Below, piece after piece: positions 55,300 to 64,000 of a stretch of 64,000 nucleotides of DNA. The stretch's first letter is position 1, and every line of letters begins with the position of its first letter. The DNA lies in assembly GCA_028279865.1 (NCBI GenBank), contig JANQMV010000050.1, forward strand, positions 1-64,000, given 5' to 3'. The position numbers and the translations under genes are program-made. The DNA is from Candidatus Altimarinota bacterium. Its GTDB lineage: Bacteria; Patescibacteriota; Gracilibacteria; JANQMV01. The notes under the pieces were generated by a model that was given only the letters and a program-made list of their open reading frames with translations, was not told the origin of the DNA and did not search any database.

Positions 55300-55328
55300 A
55301 AAAACACCTCTTGATTGAGGTGTTTTTA
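55300..55328. terminator. Bidirectional intrinsic terminator
   Basis: Eleven-base stem AAAAACACCTC / GAGGTGTTTTT with a six-base loop. It serves the peroxiredoxin gene on one strand and the convergent lipoprotein gene on the other. Confidence 0.88.
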
Positions 55329-55354
55329 TTATCAAGCGATATTTTTATCAAGAT

Positions 55355-56155
55355 TTACCTTGCGACGCAACTTTCCTTAACTAAAATATTTTGGTCAAAA
55401 TAGTAGCTGTATTCGCATTCTTGTTCTCTGCTTATTCCCGACATTGGTATCACCGAGCCTTCTCTGGAGTGAAAAATTGCCGGACAGATGTCGTCTGTAC
55501 ACAGACCGTCGGCTCTTAAGGCTTCTTGAATTTTTTTGCTTTCAATGTCGTATTTTAATAAATGGAATTCAAAGATATCTTCTGGTTCAAACAGGTCTGA
55601 TCCGGTGTTGGTTGAATTGTTGATGCCGTCTGTTTCTGCTCCCATGAAGAAGGCGATATTGCCTTCAGAAGAGGCGCATCCTCCGGTGAAGTCATCTATA
55701 GCTAGGCTGCGTCCGGCTTTGGCAAAAGGAATGGGTGCTGCTTCCAAAGCTGTTTCAAATTCTGTAAACCAAGGCCTGCCTTCAAAGCTGCTGATTTTTC
55801 CACAAAGATCAAATTTAAATTCTTGTTGTTCGGTTGTTTCGGTGTAGTTTTTGAAGATGTTATTTAGTCTTTCTGTTTTAGCTTGGTCTTTGCTTGCTCT
55901 GTCTTTGTAGGCGATGAGGTTTTTTTCGCATTTTTGTGTTGCTGCCATACAGTTTTTTAGATCACTACTTGCCATTTGAAACTGTGTGACGCAGCGGTCA
56001 AATTCATTGACACTACAGGTTCTTTCTGTGACTACATCTGCTCCGGTGTTTGTTTCTTCGTTGGTTTTATCTTCGGGGGTTACGACTTCCATTCCACAGC
56101 CTGTAAGTAAAAGTGTGAGAAGAGATGCCAGTAAAATTGTTTTTGTTTTTTGCAT
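55355..56155 (-). CDS. Lipoprotein of unknown function
   Basis: The chosen ATG gives a lipoprotein signal with lipobox (MQKTKTILLASLLTLLLTGC). A longer start 87 bases upstream adds a charged stretch with no signal. The mature part begins with a Glu/Thr-rich linker, has a helical, cysteine-containing region (CVTQFQMASSDLKNCM ... QKCEKN) and a globular end with FDLCGKISSFEGRPWFTE and further cysteines. No family recognised. It is probably surface-tethered. Confidence 0.65.
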   Translation of the reverse strand: MQKTKTILLASLLTLLLTGCGMEVVTPEDKTNEETNTGADVVTERTCSVNEFDRCVTQFQMASSDLKNCMAATQKCEKNLIAYKDRASKDQAKTERLNNIFKNYTETTEQQEFKFDLCGKISSFEGRPWFTEFETALEAAPIPFAKAGRSLAIDDFTGGCASSEGNIAFFMGAETDGINNSTNTGSDLFEPEDIFEFHLLKYDIESKKIQEALRADGLCTDDICPAIFHSREGSVIPMSGISREQECEYSYYFDQNILVKESCVAR

Positions 56156-56314
56156 ATTTTTTAAATTAAGGAGTATGTTCGGGGAGTAGTATAGCATAAG
56201 TTTTTTTAGATTTACTTGCATTAGATAGTGTGTGTATGGCAAAATAGACTTGACAAAGTGTTAAAAAATTGACAAAATCGAAAACTCCATTTGTTATGTT
56301 TAACTTAAATTTTT

Positions 56315-57151
56315 ATGGAAGTAGGACGACAAAATTCAAGAACTGAAGATAATGGTTGTTTGATCAATGTTGATTTTGTCTCAGGCAAAGTTATGAAGGC
56401 TAACAGACCTCAGAGATCAATGACAGAAGACCAAACAGACTATACTCAAAGCATTGATGAATACATCCAAAAATTGTCAGAAAGAAAAACGGATTCTTTA
56501 GAGGAGGGGGAAAATTTAGATTATGCAGACAGGCTGTTTGATCTTATGGATGAATTCCGCTTTGATGGTAAGCTTGCTGATTTTTTCCCAAAAGACTTGT
56601 TTAAAAAAATACTTTATCCTGCTATTACAGAAATGGGATTAATCCTTTTGGAAAAGAATGCCTCTGCGAAAAAAGTAGAAAAATATCCTATAGAGAATGG
56701 TCATTACCTTAAAAAGGTAGAAAAATATATCAAAAGCTTCTTGGGCTATTTAGAAGATCATCAACTAACTGAGGTTCAAAATCCTGGCGTCATTTTGGCT
56801 CAAATTTTAGAAGAAATTATTGCCTTTTCAATAAGTTTTAAAGAAGGTGATGCTGAAAGTTTTTTTCAAAAAATAGCTGATTTATCAAAAAAGGATAGTA
56901 AGTCTTTGCCTAAATTTTTAGGTCAATATCAACCTTATTTTTATTTAATTTTAAAAGAATTTGCTGAATTCAATTCATCGGTTGAAAACAGTAGTAAGCA
57001 AACTAAAAAGAAACTTTTTTCTATGTTAAAACCCAGTCAAGTAAATCTCGAAAATCCTTCCAAACTTGATACAAAAAGCTTAATATCTTTTATAAGAGCA
57101 ATTGAGGCAGAATTTAGTAAGTACAGCTTGTCGATGAATATTTTGCGTTAA
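56315..57151 (+). CDS. Helical protein of unknown function
   Basis: 278 residues, mostly charged and helical, with no signal peptide or membrane segment. Local stretches such as LFDLMDEFRFDGKLADFFPK and PGVILAQILEEIIAFSISF suggest a helical-repeat or bundle protein. No known domain recognised. It ends TAA, precedes the immunity-type gene by 76 bases, and may be native or part of the island. Confidence 0.55.
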   Translation: MEVGRQNSRTEDNGCLINVDFVSGKVMKANRPQRSMTEDQTDYTQSIDEYIQKLSERKTDSLEEGENLDYADRLFDLMDEFRFDGKLADFFPKDLFKKILYPAITEMGLILLEKNASAKKVEKYPIENGHYLKKVEKYIKSFLGYLEDHQLTEVQNPGVILAQILEEIIAFSISFKEGDAESFFQKIADLSKKDSKSLPKFLGQYQPYFYLILKEFAEFNSSVENSSKQTKKKLFSMLKPSQVNLENPSKLDTKSLISFIRAIEAEFSKYSLSMNILR

Positions 57152-57227
57152 TTTTGTTAAATGTATTTGAAAAAATGTTTGTTGTTCTGATTCTTAATTA
57201 TGAAAAAATCAAACATAAAAAAATAAT

Positions 57228-58217
57228 ATGGCAGAATCAGGTATGCAGAAAAATGTATCATCCTTTTTAGAAGAGATGGCTTTCATTCAAGACGATGTGC
57301 GACTTGTATCATCCACTTTTGGCGTAACACTCTATACGGATCAAGTGTTCACAAAAATTCCTGATGTGCTTTTATTCTGCTATGAAAAGTTTCTGGAACT
57401 ATGCCCCAAGGAAAATCTCAAATTCTACGCTACTGAAAACATGAAAAGGCATAAGCCGGTAACTCAAAAGACATTTACCCTCCTGGAAACTTGGATGGAA
57501 CCGGATGCACCGGCTCGTGAGTATATTAGCCTGGAATTGAAAGACGGGAATTTTTATCAGGATGCGCCCAAGTATAAATTTAAAATAACGGGTAATGAAA
57601 AAGGCTCCATAGGCTATACCGGTAAAAATGCAAACTTGATATCATTTAGTTTCCCACCCTCTTTTGGTGACGAAGATCCGGAGAAAATGCTCCATTTTAT
57701 CAAAGAGTTATGTGAACATTTTCCTTTTCAGTCCGGGCATGCCGGTTTTTCATTTGAATGTAGTAAATATGAAGAAGAAGCCAGTCAAACCTATGCCTGG
57801 AAAAAATCGATGGATTATCTGGGTATCGATATCTCAAGGATACCTGAAGATAATAAATCGGTGGGACAAAATGCACTTAAAACCGTCAGCTGGTTAACGA
57901 TTTTAAACAAAGATTTGATTGATCAATTAGGCGGGCTAAAAACACTCAAAAGCAAAATATCAAAAGATGTTGATTTAATTAAAGTTCCCAATGGCTATAT
58001 TCTGAAATGTGGTAAGTCCCCTGAAATAGGAGATCGCAATAGGGGCAACTTATTGCCGGCTTACCAAAGTGTCTATAAGGCTGTTGAACCATTGATCGAA
58101 ATAGCGTGCCAGCGTTCTTTGGCTTTTGATCTTGCTGATGAATTCATCGAGAAAACGGAGAGGTGGTACAAAAGGTTTGAAAGTGGGTGAAAACGAAGCC
58201 GATGATCGGTTGATTAA
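57228..58217 (+). CDS. Immunity-type protein, DUF3396/TsiV-like; original stop probably TGA at 58188
   Basis: Resembles proteins that protect against type VI secretion toxins (DUF3396, TsiV). Conserved pieces: FPFQSGHAGFSFECSKYEEE, AWKKSMDYLGIDISR, TVSWLTILNKDLIDQLGG and IKVPNGYILKCGKSPEIGDR with NLLPAYQSVYKAVEPL. It seems complete at residue 320, ESG, where a TGA follows; translating on with TGA = Gly adds nine residues (including another TGA) before TAA. That pattern suggests a gene acquired from a bacterium using the standard code. No toxin gene is next to it. Confidence 0.72.
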
Positions 58218-58339
58218 CGATGAATTCGCATGGATTCAAGGTTATGCGGAAATGCCTATCAGTAAGTCTGACATCAATTGTCTAAAGAGAAAGAGATCGT
58301 GCTTAAAAAACTTGAGACAGACCTTTTAAAAGAAAATTA
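58195..58339 (+). pseudogene. Decayed C-terminal fragment of a foreign gene
   Basis: Coding-like sequence without a start: EADDRLINDEFAWIQGYAEM runs in one frame, and SKEKEIVLKKLETDLLKEN continues in another frame and ends at a TAG. The two look like parts of one protein joined by a frameshift near 58285. It lies between two immunity-type genes. The family is unknown. Confidence 0.45.
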
Positions 58340-58386
58340 GTCCATGGATATAATGGCTTCTATCATAATAACCATACAGAACCTCT

Positions 58387-59265
58387 ATGAATCCAAAGTA
58401 CATTGAACGACCAGATTATTTGATGGGTACTTTCGACTGGAGAGGGTTGGGCTACAGCTTCGGCAGTGAGCCTCCGCGAGATTTGCTCAGTCAGTCAGCA
58501 AAATCTGATGAGCCGTGGAATTGTATTGGTCAGTTTATAGCGCGTTGTAGGAGCGGAGAAGTACCCAATACCGGAATTCTGCAAGATATAGTTAAAAAAG
58601 ACAATATTAACGAACCACTCCTTCTCCAAGCTTGTTACGATTTGTTGGGAGACGTTGCCGGCAAAAACGAAATAGACTTCTTTGATCATTTAATTAGAAA
58701 TGGTTCGAAAAATCAAAAAATGTCAGCATCTTGGGCCGGACAATGGACAGCAAGCATCGAGTTGTTACCGGCAATGCTATGTGCTTTTAAGTCAATAAAG
58801 CGAACAGAGGACAAGCAGGCAATCACTGCAATTATATCTAACATACTTGAAGGCGAAAGCGGTGATGATGATTTAGAGTTGTATGATTATGAAGGCAATG
58901 ATGAAAGTTATGCTGAATTAGTGATGCAGCGTGCTGATGATTTAGCAAGACAATGGCCTGGTTGTGAAAGGTTCTACGCTGGTATGCCACTGGATACCTA
59001 TGCTTTAATCACCAGATTTAGAGAAGTCGTTTCTGATATGGTAGACAGGGATAAAGTTCCTCAAGAGAGTTTAATTCTTTTGCGTCGTTGGTTTGAATCT
59101 TCAACCGGAACTGACTGCAGTTCGATGTTCCTGAATCAAAGATTTAATCCACAAGCGAGTGTAGACCTTTTGGATGATTGGTTTGATTCAAATACAATAG
59201 AATATATTAAAGGAGGTAAGTATTTTTTTAACTTTCAATGTAGTAACGTATGAACTCGTAGTTAA
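58387..59265 (+). CDS. Possible immunity protein; original stop probably TGA at 59251
   Basis: About 288 residues, acidic and helical. Readable pieces: RPDYLMGTFDWRGLGYSFG, SWAGQWTASIELLPAMLC, LRRWFESSTGTDCSSMF and IEYIKGGKYFFNFQ. The last pieces resemble immunity proteins encoded in polymorphic-toxin clusters, but I cannot name the family with certainty. A TGA follows codon 288; with TGA = Gly, GTRS is added before TAA. Its neighbours are other immunity-type genes and a gene fragment. Confidence 0.55.
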
Positions 59266-59328
59266 TTTTTACCCATGAAAGACAAGAGAACGCTTTTTAT
59301 TTTTAAAAACTAACAAGAGAAAAAAGCT

Positions 59329-59772
59329 ATGTCAAAAACAGAAGAAGCAACCATTGAAGAGCAAAAAGAGATCGCGGATAAAGTAGAATCTTTGTTAGCT
59401 GAAATAGAAAACTTAAAAGCTGAGCTTGAAAGTTGGGAGGCTATTTTTGTGGTGATTGCTGAGAAGAAGGTTTTATTTGAGGAATTTTCTAAAGAAATTA
59501 TAAATGATGTTCCCAGCAGGGCATTCTTTCAAAAAAAAGTTTTACAGGAAGTTCGGGGTTTTAAGCAATGTGAAGAAGCTCTTCAATGTAAATTAAAACT
59601 CTTAAAAGAGAGGAGGAGAATGCTAGCTCTGAAAATATCAGAACTCGACAAAACGGCTAGAATACCTATGAGCTTAATTGAAGATAAGTTTGCTGGTCCA
59701 ATGGCAGATTTGCTGAAAAAGTTGTCAGAAGCAGAACCAGAGGAAGTCTCTTTACAGGAGACGGGAACTTAA
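59329..59772 (+). CDS. Coiled-coil protein of unknown function
   Basis: 147 residues dominated by a long coiled coil (EEQKEIADKVESLLAEIENL, and a second stretch CEEALQCKLKLLKERRRMLA). No signal peptide or membrane segment. Ends with TAA, unlike the immunity-type genes on either side. No known domain. Confidence 0.55.
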   Translation: MSKTEEATIEEQKEIADKVESLLAEIENLKAELESWEAIFVVIAEKKVLFEEFSKEIINDVPSRAFFQKKVLQEVRGFKQCEEALQCKLKLLKERRRMLALKISELDKTARIPMSLIEDKFAGPMADLLKKLSEAEPEEVSLQETGT

Positions 59773-59800
59773 AAAAATAAAAACCACCTTTGAAGTGATT

Positions 59801-60382
59801 TTAAAAGAGAAAATAAGGCTTATTTGATGCTGGAAAAACAATTGATCAGTTATTTGCCTTCATCTTTTTTTCTTGCCTTATCAACGAGCTAAACTCGTCG
59901 ACTGATTTCTCTAGCCATGCAAGAAAACTCGGATATGTACACTCTTCAGCGTTATGGTGCTGAACGACAATCCACTCACCTTGACTATTCGTTCTTTCAG
60001 AGTTTAGCAATAATTTTGTCGATGTCACTTTTGCCAAACCAATCACAAGATCTTTGTTAGTCACAAGGTCATCTTCAGTCAGAGCGTTTGTTTGCGATTT
60101 GCGGATTTCTTTTCCTTGAGCTTCTTTGAGCATTTCCTCGACAGAAAGCAGATCCATTGCTCCATCAACCATTAGCCAGCCGTCATATAAGCTCAAAAAG
60201 ACCCGATATGACGCAGGGAGCTTTTTCCCCAATCTGGTTTCTAATTTAACAATCATTTCATGAGATGCAGGCGTTCCCAGTTGTTGTTTGTCCGGAAGAT
60301 CTATTGCATTATAATATTGAGATCGGACTTTACGTCCCTCCTCTACCGCATGTCGAATCCGTTCTTCTAATGACTTCTCCAT
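59801..60382 (-). CDS. SMI1/KNR4 (SUKH)-family immunity-type protein; original stop probably TGA at 59846
   Basis: The SUKH core is visible: HEMIVKLETRLGKKLPASYR, VFLSLYDGWLMVDG and LLSVEEMLKEA. SUKH proteins neutralise many nuclease and deaminase toxins of contact-dependent systems. The start chosen is ATG (MEKSLEERIRHAVEEGRKV); a TTG seven codons upstream is an alternative. After ...KKMKANN comes TGA; with TGA = Gly it runs on 14 residues to TAA. As for the other two island genes, this suggests origin from a standard-code genome. The nearest upstream feature is tRNA-Asp. Confidence 0.78.
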
Positions 60383-60474
60383 ATAATTGTCCAAACTTGG
60401 CAATTTTTTTGTAAAACCAGTCGGTGTGCTTTCCTTTTGATCGAGCCGATTTTCGTTGTTTTTTTATTGATAAA

Positions 60475-60551
60475 TGGCGGAATGGACGGGACTCGAACCC
60501 GCGACCTCCTGCGTGACAGGCAGGCGTTCTAACCAACTGAACTACCACTCC
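60475..60551 (-). tRNA. tRNA-Asp (GUC)
   Basis: Acceptor stem GGAGTGG / CCATTCC (one G-U pair), discriminator G, encoded CCA, anticodon loop CTGTCAC giving GUC, and T-loop GGTTCGAGTCC. Confidence 0.95.
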
Positions 60552-60899
60552 GCACCAATTTTGCTACGGCAGTTTACTAAAAAAGCTTGAAGCTGTAAAG
60601 CTTTATTTTTTACCGGATGTTCTTTCTAAAATTTAAGAAAAGAAGAGAGGGTAATTTTTAAAAATGGTTTTTCTTTTGAAAAATCAAAGTCTTATTAACT
60701 TAAATTTAATTAAATATATTTAAACTAATTAATTATTAATTAAATATAAAAAAATATCTAAAATATTTGACAAATATTTTTAAATCAAATAAAATAGATA
60801 CAAATAAAATTTAATTATTAAAAATATAATAAAATAAAATAAAGTATTGTAAAGTTTAGCTAGATATATTAAAATAAAAACAAACACACAAAATCAAAC
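60552..60899 (+). other. Strongly AT-rich 348-base non-coding stretch
   Basis: Nearly 90% A+T by eye from 60700 to 60890, with TTAATTAA-like runs. It contains one good promoter and no gene. The richness suggests a flexible regulatory leader for the small HTH gene, with about 100 bases between the promoter and the start codon. Confidence 0.6.
60767..60795 (+). promoter_or_regulatory. Consensus-like promoter for the HTH gene
   Basis: A perfect TTGACA, a 17-base spacer and TAAAAT, about 105 bases before the HTH start codon. Confidence 0.7.
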
Positions 60900-61073
60900 A
60901 TGTCTGAAAAAGTTCTTACTCCAGAGCAGGTAGGAAAAGTACTTCAAATTCACCCGTTGACGGTGCTTAAGTACATTAAATCCAAAAAAATTAAAGCGAG
61001 TCGCTTAGGGCGAGTGTATCGTATTAAGGAAAAATCCATAGATGATTTTTTGGATCAACAAGCTAAGTTTTAA
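60900..61073 (+). CDS. Small helix-turn-helix (excisionase/MerR-like) protein, 57 aa
   Basis: A complete HTH_17-type DNA-binding domain: EKVLTPEQVGKVLQIHPLTV, then YIKSKKIKASRLGRVYRIKE and a short tail ending DDFLDQQAKF. Such proteins serve as excisionases or small regulators. There is no integrase next to it. It has its own strong promoter, and a zinc-ribbon gene follows 53 bases later. Confidence 0.8.
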   Translation: MSEKVLTPEQVGKVLQIHPLTVLKYIKSKKIKASRLGRVYRIKEKSIDDFLDQQAKF

Positions 61074-61126
61074 TACTTACAGAGAATTAAAGAAATCAGT
61101 TAATTAGATTTTAAAACGTAATTTAA

Positions 61127-61285
61127 ATGGTTGTTCATTGTTGTGAATGTGGCAAGGCTGTTTCGAATAAATTGGATCATTGTCCGTACTGTAATGTTGG
61201 TTTTTTGAGCAATGTGCCAAAACAAACTGTAAAATCTCAGTTTTTTCAGAAAATAATGCTTTCTTTGCGTAGCTTATTCTTTTAG
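61127..61285 (+). CDS. Small zinc-ribbon protein, 52 aa
   Basis: Two CxxC pairs (CCECG and CPYC) in a short zinc ribbon, then a basic, aliphatic tail (QFFQKIMLSLRSLFF). No family name recognised. It probably belongs to the same transcript as the HTH protein. Confidence 0.6.
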   Translation: MVVHCCECGKAVSNKLDHCPYCNVGFLSNVPKQTVKSQFFQKIMLSLRSLFF

Positions 61286-61340
61286 AGAAAGTTTTGGAGA
61301 GGTTTTTCTATTGCTAAACAAACACAAAACAAAAAACATA

Positions 61341-61373
61341 AAAAAACCTTTTCAAAATCGGAAAGGTTTTTTT
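61341..61373. terminator. Bidirectional intrinsic terminator
   Basis: Eleven-base stem AAAAAACCTTT / AAAGGTTTTTT around a ten-base loop. It separates the plus-strand HTH/zinc-ribbon pair from the minus-strand operon ending at 61402. Confidence 0.88.
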
Positions 61374-61401
61374 ATTTGGTTCTCAATTTTTTTTATTTAA
61401 T

Positions 61402-62013
61402 TTAAAAATCCAGATCAGCACCATCCAAATCATCTTTAGCTTCTTTTTTTGCTGCGGCTGCTTTTGCTTCACTTTCAAATTTCGGTAAAATAGCTTCAAC
61501 AGCACCCCATTCAGCATCTTCTTTTTGCGGTACGATCAGTGTAATTTCATCACCAATTTCTCCTTTGAAATAAGTGACCGAAGCTGTAAGTACTTTGTAA
61601 GTTTTTTCTTGGGTAATGACTTTATATTGACCTTCGTCATAAGTCAGAGGACCGACGACATACTTACGATCAATAGGACCAATTTGTTTGTACAAAAAGC
61701 GTCCTTCGTCTGTGATCGTTAGTTTTAGGATGTCTCCTGTGACTAATTTTGACTTACTCGCATAATTAGCAGGTACAGGATAGTTGCGTCCGTCTTTGTC
61801 GACCATCCCCTGACCGTCAAAGACACCTTCTACAATTTTAGAACCTTCGCTTTCTGAAGATCCCGACAGGGCATCGGTCATTGATTTTAAATTTGCTTTT
61901 GGCAAATCAGTCTCACCCAAGGCGTCAGCCAAAAGTTGCTTAGCAGTTTGTAAGTTTGTTTCAGCACTATTGAGGGATTCTTTGAGTAGTGCCAATTTTT
62001 TTAGGTCAATCAT
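61402..62013 (-). CDS. Protein of unknown function, conserved-looking, with helical N-terminus and beta-rich core
   Basis: 203 residues. A helical start (LKKLALLKESLNSAETNLQT), a Ser/Gly/Glu linker, and a beta-rich middle with EGVFDGQGMVDKDGRNYPVP, ASKSKLVTGDILKLTITDEG and GEIGDEITLIVPQKEDAEWG; the tail is Ala/Lys-rich and acidic. No known domain can be named with confidence. It lies directly behind the PfkB gene in one operon and shows typical host codon use. Confidence 0.65.
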   Translation of the reverse strand: MIDLKKLALLKESLNSAETNLQTAKQLLADALGETDLPKANLKSMTDALSGSSESEGSKIVEGVFDGQGMVDKDGRNYPVPANYASKSKLVTGDILKLTITDEGRFLYKQIGPIDRKYVVGPLTYDEGQYKVITQEKTYKVLTASVTYFKGEIGDEITLIVPQKEDAEWGAVEAILPKFESEAKAAAAKKEAKDDLDGADLDF

Positions 62014-62027
62014 TTTTGTTTTTATTA

Positions 62028-63062
62028 TTAGGTTATTTTGATGGCTTTTATTTTTTGCTTTTTTAATTCTTCAGTAATTTCTTTGATTTTGAGTAAACCT
62101 TTCTGTGCTCCATATTTATTGACGACAGAGGTTGCGTTTATTGTACCAAAGCTTAGCGCTGTTTGCAAATCTTTATTCAAAATTAAAGCCCCTGTAAAAC
62201 CGGAGGCAAACGAGTCTCCAGCACCTAGAGTATCGACTCTGCCTTGCTTAGGGACAGGGCAATAAAAAGCTTCATTTTGTGTTGAAACTTGCGCTCCATT
62301 GCGTCCATCGGTAATTACGACAATTTTGACACCCAATTCGTGAAAGTATTGAAAAATTTTAGTCATGTCGTGAGCGTGCTTTAATTCTGTTGATTTGTAG
62401 TGATTGTGACATTCCAACCTCGAGAATTTTTCTGCTTCTTCTTTGTTTAAGAATAAAATTTCTGTTCTGTTCAGAATATTTTTAAATTTTTCCGCTCCTT
62501 CTCTGAGTTGAATCCCTCCCGGATTCCAAGCTAGTTTGATTTGTGGTTTTTTCTTGAGAATTATTTCAATTTTTTTAACCAAGCGGTTTGCTTCTCCGGA
62601 AAGATGATTGAGAAAAATCCATTTGCTTTGCATGATTTTTGCCAAAGGAAAGTATTCTTCAGTAAAAAGGTGATTTGCTCCGACATAATTAAGCACAGTT
62701 CTTTCCCCTTCGTATGAATTTAAAATTACAGAAAAACTGGTTTTTTCATCTTCCGTAATAGAAAGAAGCTCCGCAGAAACATTTTCGGCATCTAAATTTG
62801 CTAGGATTTTTTTACCCCACAGATCATCTCCGATTAAGCCGCAATATGCTGCTTTTAATCCCATACGTGCGAAGGCAACGCTTGTATTATGTGCACCGCC
62901 TCCAAGTGTCTCATGGACTTCATCAATTCTTTGTTTTCCGCCATATGGCAGCAGGAGTGATTCTGTCGAGCCGGTTTGGTTTTTGATTTTCATGATTTGA
63001 GAATCATGAGCTTTGACAAAAAGATCAAAAGTACCGCCTCCGATCGAGATAATATCGTACAT
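62028..63062 (-). CDS. PfkB-family carbohydrate kinase
   Basis: Ribokinase-type fold. It has GGGAHNTSVAFARMGLKAAY near the N-terminus, WNPGGIQLREGAEKFKNIL and the anion-hole/ATP motif VDTLGAGDSFASGFTGALIL with the catalytic Asp. At 344 residues it is a normal length. It is one base downstream of the MFS transporter stop, so it may phosphorylate what that transporter imports (inference). It differs in sequence from the PfkB gene at 24.7 kb. Confidence 0.92.
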   Translation of the reverse strand: MYDIISIGGGTFDLFVKAHDSQIMKIKNQTGSTESLLLPYGGKQRIDEVHETLGGGAHNTSVAFARMGLKAAYCGLIGDDLWGKKILANLDAENVSAELLSITEDEKTSFSVILNSYEGERTVLNYVGANHLFTEEYFPLAKIMQSKWIFLNHLSGEANRLVKKIEIILKKKPQIKLAWNPGGIQLREGAEKFKNILNRTEILFLNKEEAEKFSRLECHNHYKSTELKHAHDMTKIFQYFHELGVKIVVITDGRNGAQVSTQNEAFYCPVPKQGRVDTLGAGDSFASGFTGALILNKDLQTALSFGTINATSVVNKYGAQKGLLKIKEITEELKKQKIKAIKIT

Positions 63063-63063
63063 A

Positions 63064-64000
63064 TTAATGTTTTAGATTGTGATGTAGTAATTCATAAATT
63101 TTATGATGTTGTTTCTTTTTTTCTACTTTATTAAGAGTGTGTACTGATCATTCTATATGTGCGCGAAATTTTAGTAAAATAGAAAGAATTGCCAAAAGTA
63201 TGGAAATACATGCGACTATCAAAAAGGCAAAATTAATTCCTTTTGCATCAGCAACAAAACCAAGAACCAGAGGTCATAAAAATCTACCGAATCTACTGAA
63301 AAACGATAATACTCATGTAATTTCGCCACGTTTGTCATGCGGTACGATTGCGGTTGCAATACCTTCGACAGCAGGATTGATAAGTGCTAATGACAGGGAA
63401 ATAAACATGCTCAGGATTGCGATGAGGTAGTCTTGAGTGGTGTAATACATGATGAACATGGGGATTGCTGAAAATAAAAGTCCGATTCCTGCAATTGTAA
63501 TCCTTTCAAAACGATCAGCAATTTCTGCAAAAAGAAAGCTAAGCATGTAGGGTAAATACATCACTCCCATTATGAAGAAAATTTGACTTAGGCTTAGGTT
63601 TAAATTTACAGCAAAAAGAGGAATAAAAATCATCACGAGCATTTCGGCTATTCATAGGAAAAAAAACATTAAGCAGACATAATAAAAATTAATGCCGAAC
63701 TGACGAATGTCTTTAAGTAATTTTTTAAAAACCTTATTTCTTCTTTGAAATCTAAAGAAATCTAGAAAATTACCTTGAGACTCTTTTCCTTCTGCTTGAT
63801 TCTGACAAATTTTTCTCATACCAAACCAAGCTAAAAGAGCGGAAACTATGGGGAAAATAAACATTAAATTCAGTCCGTAGAACGGCTTAAAAAAACTTGC
63901 AACCAACATTGCAACTGCATAAATTCCAAAGTTAACCATACTATACATGCCCATAAACCGTGAGGCATTTTCAATTGAGGCTTTTTTTCGAATGTATGCT
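63064..64000 (-). CDS. Major facilitator superfamily transporter, N-terminus beyond the window (TGA read as Gly)
   Basis: An MFS permease running off the right edge. About eight membrane helices are visible, with the inter-helix motif SFLFAEIADRFERITIAGIG. Four TGA codons interrupt it under the standard code (63649, 63313, 63274, 63148). Two of them lie in the segment GEIT-x-VLSFFSRFGRFL-x-P, where glycine is expected in the family (GPLVLGF). This is the strongest single test of TGA = Gly. It precedes the PfkB kinase gene in one operon. Confidence 0.85.

Overview
The window is about 64 kb of AT-rich bacterial DNA. It most likely comes from a Candidate Phyla Radiation genome in or near the Gracilibacteria/Absconditabacteria/Peregrinibacteria branch. 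The main reason is the genetic code: five large genes (four surface-protein genes between 7 and 17 kb, and a transporter at the right edge) stay open only if TGA is sense. Internal repeats and family motifs show that TGA means glycine (translation table 25). Almost every other gene ends in TAA or TAG and contains no TGA. Features below are therefore called with TGA = Gly, and places where the standard code would change an end are noted.

Layout. 0-4 kb: MacAB-like export operon (adaptor, ATPase, permease). 4-7 kb: topoisomerase I (minus strand) and an HU protein. 7-17 kb: a six-gene, TGA-rich surface operon of dockerin-like and cohesin-like proteins with Ig, IPT, FN3 and membrane anchors, which may form an extracellular scaffold. 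17-21.5 kb: a minus-strand cassette with a HemN-like radical SAM enzyme, a small Cys/Asp-rich peptide, an exported Ig-like membrane protein and a SPASM-type protein lacking the radical SAM cysteines; it could be a peptide-maturation system. 21.6-30 kb: a Cys-rich repeat surface protein, a GT2 glycosyltransferase, a PfkB kinase, and a cluster of PKD-7TM protein, DUF2304 protein and a fusion of an ATP-grasp ligase with a MATCAP-like peptidase. 30-40 kb: housekeeping genes (nrdR, ribE, lepA, ribH, tRNA-Leu, tRNA-Cys, a lipoprotein, a cation/proton antiporter, split transketolase with an SPFH gene between its halves).

40-56 kb: ftsK, a DUF881 protein, malic enzyme, a Ca2+ exchanger, pyrD-pyrK, recX, miaB, hom, a GT4 glycosyltransferase, thiL, a decayed GIY-YIG gene in a palindromic element, and a divergent Fur-family/peroxiredoxin pair with two operator-like palindromes. 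Small palindromic repeats are scattered between these genes, and related sequence lies inside pyrK and thiL. 56-60.4 kb: a foreign-looking island with two immunity-type proteins (DUF3396/TsiV and SMI1/KNR4), a third possible one, and a decayed fragment. The three intact candidates appear to use TGA as their original stop, which suggests import from a standard-code organism. 60.4-64 kb: tRNA-Asp, two very small genes (HTH and zinc ribbon), then a minus-strand operon of MFS transporter, PfkB kinase and a conserved-looking protein of unknown function.

Start sites in this genome seldom have a Shine-Dalgarno sequence; most start codons follow A-rich stretches. No CRISPR array, rRNA, transposase or complete prophage was seen.
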